Source: Candidatus Atribacteria bacterium
GTDB taxonomy: Bacteria; Atribacterota; JALVIU01
Direction of reading: 5' to 3'
Assembly (NCBI GenBank): GCA_027028665.1
Contig: JALVIU010000146.1
Location: forward strand, 1 to 14,179
Length of the DNA: 14,179 bases
The notes beneath the pieces are model-generated. The model ran no database searches. It had not been told where the DNA came from and worked only from the letters and a program-made list of their open reading frames with translations. The position numbers were made by a program, and so were the translations under genes. This document shows positions 6,502-14,179 of the stretch, one piece after another (the stretch's first letter is position 1; every line of letters begins with the position of its first letter).

Positions 6502-8274
6502 ATGGTTACTCATAATTATTCTCGCAGTTCATTGAAAAAAGATAAGGGGATATATACCTTCAAAGACTTTGTGCTAAAGGTGTTGCCTATATACGGTGAT
6601 CATATGGCACTTCACATAGAAAAGGATGACCTTAAGGTTTCGTATACATACAAGGAACTTAAGGATAATATTATATGGCTTTCGTATGCCCTTATGGACC
6701 TGGGATTTGGGAAGGGGAATAAGATAGCCATCCTCTCAGAATCAAGGCCCAGATGGGGTCTTTCGTATTTTGCCATTACATCATTGGGAATAACCGCTGT
6801 CCCCATTGATATATATCTTAAATCAAATGAGATTGCATATATCCTTAATCATTCAGAATCGGAAGCCATCTTTGTATCATCAGGTCTTCTCAACAAATTC
6901 AAGGAGATAAAGGAGGGGTTACCTAATGTAAAGTACATATTTACATTAGATCCTATAGAAGGAGAAGACTATATTTATATAGGTGATCTTATAGAAAAAG
7001 GAAAAAAACTGAGAAAAGAGGATACAAATGATAGTAAATTTTTAAATAAACCAGTAAGGGAGGAGGATATAGCATCACTTTTATATACATCTGGTACAAC
7101 AGGAGTAGCAAAGGGAGTAATGCTTACACATAAAAATATACTCTCTGATGTAGATGCGGTATATCAGATCTTTGAATTTACAGAAAAGGATAGGGCTGTA
7201 TCTGTATTGCCTCTTCACCACTCTTATGAATTCACAGCAGGGCTTGTCACACTACTTTACTGTGGCCTGGGAATTACATATGCAGGAAGTCTTGCCCCAC
7301 AGGTACTTATCGGAACATTCAGAAAGGTAAGGCCCACAGTTGTACTTGTTGTCCCTCTCCTTCTGGAGAAGCTGTACAAAGGGGTATGGAGGGAGATAAA
7401 GAAAAAGGGTAAAATGGTTTATTATCTTATGAACTCCCTAAACAGCCTTTCCATATTTTTTTGCAGATACCTGCATATACCCATTGGAAAGTATCTCTTT
7501 AAAAGTATTGTGAGAAAATTGGGACTTACCAATCTAAGATTTTTCATATCAGGTGGTGGACCCCTGAGCAAAGCACTCATTTCTGGGTATAGAAATCTTG
7601 GGATAACTATACTTCAGGGGTATGGGCTTACAGAGACATCCCCTATTACAAATGTAAATCTCGAATGGAAAAACAAAATAGGTTCTGTAGGTCCTGCCAT
7701 CCCCGGTGTAAAGGTAGATATAGCAAATAAGGACAAAGACGGGAGAGGAGAGATAATCATATCTGGCCCTGTCGTTATGAAGGGATACTACAAAAATGAA
7801 GAGGCAACAAAAGAGGCCTTAAGGGATGGATGGTTATATACCGGAGATTCTGGTTATCTTGATAGTGAAGGATTCCTGTATATAACAGGTAGATTAAAGA
7901 GTATGATTGTAACAAAGGGTGGCAAAAACATCTTCCCTGAAGAGATAGAGCTTACACTCTCTCAGAGCCCCTATATTGCTGAAGTTCTTGTTATAGGAAG
8001 GTATGACCCGGATAAAAAAGATGAGGTGCCATATGCACTTATATATCCAAACTATGAAGAGCTGGAGCTTCTTGCACAGGAAAAGGGCTTCGAGCTGACA
8101 GATGACAAGATAAAAGAGATCATAAAAAGGGAGATCCAGGAGCTCTCAAGAGAGCTTGCAGACTACAAACGTGTAAAGGATTTTGAGCTGAGAAAGGAAG
8201 AATTTCCAAAGACATCCACAAGAAAGATAAAGAGATTCCTATTTCAGGAGGAAAGACATATACAAAAAAGATAG
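6502..8274 (+). CDS. Long-chain fatty acid-CoA ligase (AMP-forming)
   Basis: A 590-residue adenylate-forming enzyme that activates a fatty acid with ATP and joins it to CoA, peripheral to the membrane. Motifs in order: phosphate loop YTSGTTGVAKGVML (about residue 193), the family tyrosine motif GYGLTETSP (about 373), YTGDSGYLDSEGFLYITGR (about 445-463, ATP-ribose Asp and hinge), and KGGKNIFPEEIE (about 472), the long-chain type ending with the lysine of the C-terminal subdomain further on (TSTRKIKRF). The length and the KGGKNIFPEEIE form fit FadD/FAA1-like long-chain synthetases in anaerobes. ATG 6502 has AGGAG 10 nt upstream; a GTG at 6493 in the same frame is only 1 nt from that site and is less likely. 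No other fatty acid gene is nearby. Its stop codon lies in the stem of the downstream terminator. Confidence 0.92.
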   Translation: MVTHNYSRSSLKKDKGIYTFKDFVLKVLPIYGDHMALHIEKDDLKVSYTYKELKDNIIWLSYALMDLGFGKGNKIAILSESRPRWGLSYFAITSLGITAVPIDIYLKSNEIAYILNHSESEAIFVSSGLLNKFKEIKEGLPNVKYIFTLDPIEGEDYIYIGDLIEKGKKLRKEDTNDSKFLNKPVREEDIASLLYTSGTTGVAKGVMLTHKNILSDVDAVYQIFEFTEKDRAVSVLPLHHSYEFTAGLVTLLYCGLGITYAGSLAPQVLIGTFRKVRPTVVLVVPLLLEKLYKGVWREIKKKGKMVYYLMNSLNSLSIFFCRYLHIPIGKYLFKSIVRKLGLTNLRFFISGGGPLSKALISGYRNLGITILQGYGLTETSPITNVNLEWKNKIGSVGPAIPGVKVDIANKDKDGRGEIIISGPVVMKGYYKNEEATKEALRDGWLYTGDSGYLDSEGFLYITGRLKSMIVTKGGKNIFPEEIELTLSQSPYIAEVLVIGRYDPDKKDEVPYALIYPNYEELELLAQEKGFELTDDKIKEIIKREIQELSRELADYKRVKDFELRKEEFPKTSTRKIKRFLFQEERHIQKR

Positions 8275-8299
8275 GGCCTGGGTACGGGCCCTATCTTTT
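8266..8299. terminator. Bidirectional terminator containing both stop codons
   Basis: AAAAGATAGGGCC (8266-8278) and its exact reverse complement (8287-8299) form a 13-bp stem with an 8-nt loop, followed by T-rich sequence on both sides as read. The TAG of the acyl-CoA ligase (8272-8274) is in the left arm and the TAG of mltG (8293-8291, minus strand) is in the right arm. Because the arms are the same sequence read on opposite strands, both proteins end in Lys-Arg. Confidence 0.9.
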
Positions 8300-9231
8300 C
8301 TTTTTATTCTTTAAATGCTCTTTATAAGTCTTTGCAAATAGATGTTTTCCATCTTTCCCCACTACAAAGTAGAGATAATCTGTCTTCGCTGGATTTAATA
8401 CAGAAAGTATAGATGCCTCACCTGGATTGCATATAGGTCCTGGAGGAAGTCCTTTATGCAGATATGTATTATAGGGTGATGGGATCTTGAGGTCCTCATA
8501 TGTAAGGTTCGGCTTTGGAGTGCCCAATATATACTGGATAGTGGCACAGGATTCAAGCTTCATCCCCTTTTTGAGCCTATTTAAAAACACACTTGCGATT
8601 TTTGGTCTATCCTCTGGATATTTTGCCTCTTTTTCCACCAAAGATGCAAGGATTATCACCTCTTTTTCGCTAAGTCCCAGTGCCTTTGCCTTTTCCCTAA
8701 AATCCTCTGGGACCTTTTGCCAGAATCTCTTTGTCATCATATCTATTAATTTTTCTTCATCATAATTCATAGGCACATAATATGTATCTGGAAAAAGATA
8801 CCCCTCAAGCCCCTTTTTCTTCACTATCTCCAAAAATCGCTCTGGATCTTTTATTATTCCCTTTTTGTAAAATATATCTGCGATTTGTGAGGATGTAAGC
8901 CCTTCAGGGATTGTAACCTCCTCCAGCACCCCTTTTCCTTTTACCAGGGTATCAATTATCTCATAAAGGGACATATCATCTCGTAGTATATATTTTCCCG
9001 CTTTTATATTTCTATCCTTTCCGTAGAGTCTAAGTGCTATCCTGAAAAGATAGGGGTGTGATATAAGTCCATTTTTAAAAAGTAGGTTTGCCACAGCCTT
9101 TGCACCCATACCAGGACTTATAATGATCTCCTTTTGAGTAGAAGAATAACCTGGAAGAAAAAGGATAATGGTTAAGGTAAATGCAATTATTAGGGCCAGA
9201 GAAAGTAATTTTATAAAGATATCCAGCATCT

Positions 9232-9235
<4 letters not shown>
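8291..9235 (-). CDS. mltG: Endolytic murein transglycosylase MltG (YceG-like)
   Basis: A 314-residue inner-membrane protein that cuts nascent peptidoglycan glycan strands, thought to act as a terminase of glycan synthesis. Residues 6-28 are the single membrane anchor; the rest faces outside. Residues about 36-90 form the LysM-like small domain (PGMGAKAVANLL). The catalytic domain has EGYLFPDTYY (about 144-153), ILASLVEKEA (195-204, with the catalytic Glu of the family, probably E201), ASVFLNRLKKGMKLESCATIQY, and SPYNTYLHKGLPPGPICNPG, all strong family marks. The length is shorter than E. coli MltG (340) but normal for this group. Its ATG overlaps the TGA of ruvX (ATGA), so translation is coupled, and the operon is alaS-ruvX-mltG. 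Confidence 0.95.
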
Positions 9236-12320
<3,085 letters not shown>

Positions 12321-12403
12321 TCAAGAATATAGATACAGTATGTATAAGATATTAGATGCAGATGATGAGGCATTAGGTAGGATAAAGAGTGAGGCCTTGG
12401 CCT

Positions 12404-12451
12404 ATCATTCCTCCCTTTTTGAAGGAAACTCTCAATCATTACTCCTCCCTT
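12404..12451 (+). repeat. Two tandem copies of the dispersed repeat core, left of the IS element
   Basis: The core ATCATT..CCTCCCTT appears at 12404-12417 and again, as ATCATTACTCCTCCCTT, at 12435-12451. The 19 nt from 12433 to 12451 are identical to 13863-13881 beyond the right end of the IS, and about 17 nt before each are also similar. The second copy is cut by the left end of the IS element 6 nt later. Confidence 0.55.
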
Positions 12452-12456
12452 CGCAA

Positions 12457-12471
12457 GCTGACATTCCCCCA
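12457..12471 (+). repeat. Left terminal inverted repeat of the IS4-family element
   Basis: GCTGACATTCCCCCA matches the reverse complement of 13785-13799 at 14 of 15 positions. It lies 5 nt outside the transposase stop, as expected for an IS end. Confidence 0.7.
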
Positions 12472-12475
12472 AAAA

Positions 12476-13656
12476 TTACCACCATCTACCTTGAATTCTA
12501 TAAAAGTGCTGTAATGTGAGTACTACTATAAGCCATATGGATTTCTCTAAGTTTCTAATACCACTATTAATCATATTTTTAAATCTTCTATAGAGACCTT
12601 CTCTTTTGTATCTCTGTTTCTTCTGTTCTTCTTCTCTTTCTTTTTCCTTTTTCTCTTTCTGTTCTTTTTGTATACCAACGCATAGACCTATTACATAACT
12701 AATTAGACTTATAATTATGAGTTTTTGTAATCTATTGTTTTGAGGTATCTTTTTTGTATAGGTTTCCCATTTTAGATATTGTTTTAAGTCTCTTATACCT
12801 TCTTCAATCCACATCCTTTTTTTATAATCTTCTACTGCAAGTGTTTTATCATATAGGCTTGTATTTAAATACCATCTTAGTCTTCTACCTTCTTTTCCTA
12901 TGATTTCATTAACAACTAAATTGGTAGGTATTTTACTATTTTTCTTACCTAATTTTCATTAGTATATATACCTGGACTAAGGGATTCTAAGGGGATGAAT
13001 ACTTCTTCTTTTTCATTTTCTTTTCTGTTTTCCTTTTTCTTATTTATTTCTTCTTGTCTTTTATCTTCTTCATTTTCTTTATTATATAGTCCCATCCAAA
13101 TGCTCTACATATATTAATAAGTCTATCTCCTTGAAATTCCCTATCTGCTATAATCTCATATGTGAATCTATATGATGATGTTAATGGTAGTATATCTCTT
13201 AATTCCCATAAGAAGTTTTCAATCCTTCCCCAGAAATCATATAGTTCATTAAGATATCTCCATATCTTTAAATAAATAGGTATACCTTTACCTTTATAAC
13301 TTACAGATGCTATTAGTATAAGAAAGTCATCTCTTAATGTAGTAAAATCTATAAGTATTGTAATCCTTTTTCTCCTATTAAGCGAAAATAAGGTAGGGAG
13401 AATAACATCTTTACATATGCATTCCAAAATTCTCTACTATTTAGATTTAAGGTATCAAGGATCCTTGTTACCCTCTTATACTTATACTTCATAGATATAT
13501 CCTCTTTAAAAGGGAGGAAAGATGATAAAGTCCATAGACGTATAGAATCAGAAAACCAAAATGCAACTATTAACTGAGAAAGACCTTTAATCTGTGGTAT
13601 ATGAAAGAAAGGGAATACTTTTTTATAAGTCTTACATATAGATAGTATCTATCCAT
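12476..13656 (-). pseudogene. IS4-family transposase, broken by frameshifts and a stop
   Basis: Joining frames gives an almost full DDE transposase. N-terminus (about 13615-13400): PFFHIPQIKGLSQLIVAFWF..., then MKYKYKRVTRILDTLNLNSREFW. After a frameshift near 13380-13425 comes ITILIDFTTLRDD (first Asp) and EIIADREFQGD (second Asp). A second frameshift lies in an A-rich Lys/Glu tract near 13045-13060. The frame is then broken by an in-frame TAG at 12949-12951. It resumes with LRWYLNTSLYDKTL and YKKRMWIEEGIRDLK, which matches the IS4 signature Y-x2-R-x3-E-x6-K exactly and contains the catalytic Glu. The N-terminal start is uncertain: ATG 13656 is in another frame than the next block. The C-terminal part has a second Lys/Glu-rich low-complexity run. 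It is not functional as it stands. Confidence 0.85.
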
Positions 13657-13784
13657 ATGTATATATTCATCCCTCCTTACTATTACTAATCTTTTCTTTC
13701 TTATTTATATTTAATTTATATTTAAGAATATTTATAGCATATTTTAGAAAATACAATATATAAGATGATAATAAGAGAAAAAAA

Positions 13785-13799
13785 TGGGGGAATGGCAGC
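13785..13799 (-). repeat. Right terminal inverted repeat of the IS4-family element
   Basis: TGGGGGAATGGCAGC is the inverted partner of 12457-12471 (14 of 15 matches). About 130 nt separate it from the transposase start; that stretch (13657-13784) is very AT-rich and shows no gene. Confidence 0.7.
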
Positions 13800-13800
13800 C

Positions 13801-13910
13801 CCCCTGACCAAGGAGGGGAGATGTTGGGGAGTAGTTAGCCTTCTTCTTTCAAAGGGAATCCCCAATCATTACTCCTCCCTTGCGAAGGAGAGAGCTGGGT
13901 GAGGTTGGTG
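13801..13910. repeat. Long imperfect inverted repeat made of dispersed-repeat units
   Basis: Arms at 13810-13830 (AAGGAGGGGAGATGTTGGGGA) and 13859-13881 (TCCCCAATCATTACTCCTCCC...) are imperfect reverse complements around a 28-nt loop, so the transcript or single strand could fold into a long hairpin. The right arm continues into a second small stem, CTCC(C)TT with AAGGAG at 13873-13890, then AGAGAGCTGGGTGAGG. The unit shares its elements with 2797-2853 and 12404-12451. No gene lies in it. Confidence 0.55.
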
Positions 13911-14010
13911 TAAAGGGCTCAATCATTCTATATCCTTAGCCCATTTGGGGACCACAATGAGTGTGCGGACCGATAGGTCTTGAGGGGGACTTGAAAAGAG
14001 GAGGTGAAGC

Positions 14011-14179
14011 ATGCTAAATCACATTAAGATATCCAAAAATTTTCATCTTGATGAGTTTGAATGTCCATGTTGTCATCTTGTAAAACTTGACCTAGGGCTT
14101 TTGAAGAAACTCCAGCGATTAAGGGATCTAATAGATACTCCATTGCATATCTCATCAGGTTACAGATGTGCCCGGGAAA
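14011..14179 (+). CDS. Peptidase M15 family protein, N-terminal part only
   Basis: ATG 14011 has a strong ribosome site (GAGGAGGTG, 4-5 nt before). The 56 visible residues begin MLNHIKISKNFHLDEFECP and reach ISSGYRCARE at the window edge. A leading 'SxNFxLxEFxC' segment, a helix of the LLKKLQRLRDLI type and the SGYRC motif are the start of the peptidase M15A/DD-carboxypeptidase-like fold (YcbK-like, also found in phage endolysins); the His/Asp zinc ligands would lie beyond the edge. Two Cys pairs (CPCC) near residue 18 are notable. No signal peptide is seen, which fits a phage- or element-borne version or a cytoplasmic start. The 100 nt before it (13911-14010) hold no other gene, only a somewhat GC-richer stretch with short dyads. 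Confidence 0.75.
   Translation, partial: MLNHIKISKNFHLDEFECPCCHLVKLDLGLLKKLQRLRDLIDTPLHISSGYRCARE

Larger units (their letters stand above)
12457..13799. mobile_element. Decayed IS4-family insertion sequence
   Basis: A 1343-bp element bounded by 15-bp imperfect inverted repeats and carrying one broken transposase gene that runs right to left; size and layout fit the IS4 family. IS4 elements usually duplicate about 9-13 bp of target, but the flanks here (left ...CTTCGCAA, right CCCCCTGACC...) show no clean direct repeat, only related repeat sequence. Either the target sequences have diverged or the element sits at a junction of two repeat copies. Composition is even more AT-rich than the neighbours. 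The region 12279-12456 to its left holds only repeat pieces and no gene. Confidence 0.75.

Overview
This is an AT-rich bacterial window. It has heavy AGA/AGG and ATA codon use, Lys/Glu/Ile-rich proteins and tight gene packing. The order alaS-ruvX-mltG, joined by 4-nt stop/start overlaps, resembles the alaS-yrrK-yrrL region of Firmicutes and other low-GC anaerobes, and codon use and composition recall anaerobic thermophiles. No rRNA or marker was available to fix the taxon, so the lineage is an inference.

Layout. (1) 1-533: the 3' part of an unrecognised gene on the + strand. (2) 555-2714, - strand: a membrane diguanylate cyclase (GGDEF) followed by a small exported protein of unknown function. 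(3) 2715-2940: a divergent control region with two promoters, a small dyad and one copy of a dispersed palindromic repeat. (4) 2941-5105, + strand: rpe, a glyoxalase II-like metallo-hydrolase and a cation-efflux transporter, in a tight operon behind a consensus promoter (TTGACA-17-TATAAT). (5) 5203-8274, + strand: an EAL-HDOD signalling protein with its own consensus promoter, then a long-chain acyl-CoA synthetase. (6) 8266-8299: a bidirectional terminator that carries the stop codons of both converging genes. (7) 8291-12278, - strand: the operon alaS, ruvX, mltG with a promoter having an extended -10. (8) 12288-13910: an accessory stretch with a decayed IS4-family element (12457-13799; terminal inverted repeats visible, transposase broken by frameshifts and a stop) set among copies of a palindromic repeat. 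(9) 14011 to the end: the start of a peptidase M15-type gene, cut by the window edge.

How the genes relate. Two genes belong to the cyclic-di-GMP theme, the GGDEF protein and the EAL-HDOD protein. They sit on either side of the rpe operon and are divergently transcribed. In both, a TATAAT -10 box ends exactly 6 nt before the ATG and no Shine-Dalgarno sequence is visible, so both may be translated from leaderless mRNAs. The neighbouring housekeeping genes have leaders and ribosome sites. MltG (septal or elongation glycan cleavage), RuvX (16S rRNA processing or Holliday junction resolvase homologue) and AlaS are a common housekeeping group. No complete new defence or mobile system was found. 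The most interesting items are the leaderless signalling genes, the stop-codon terminator, the exported partner of the cyclase and the repeat family around the dead IS element.
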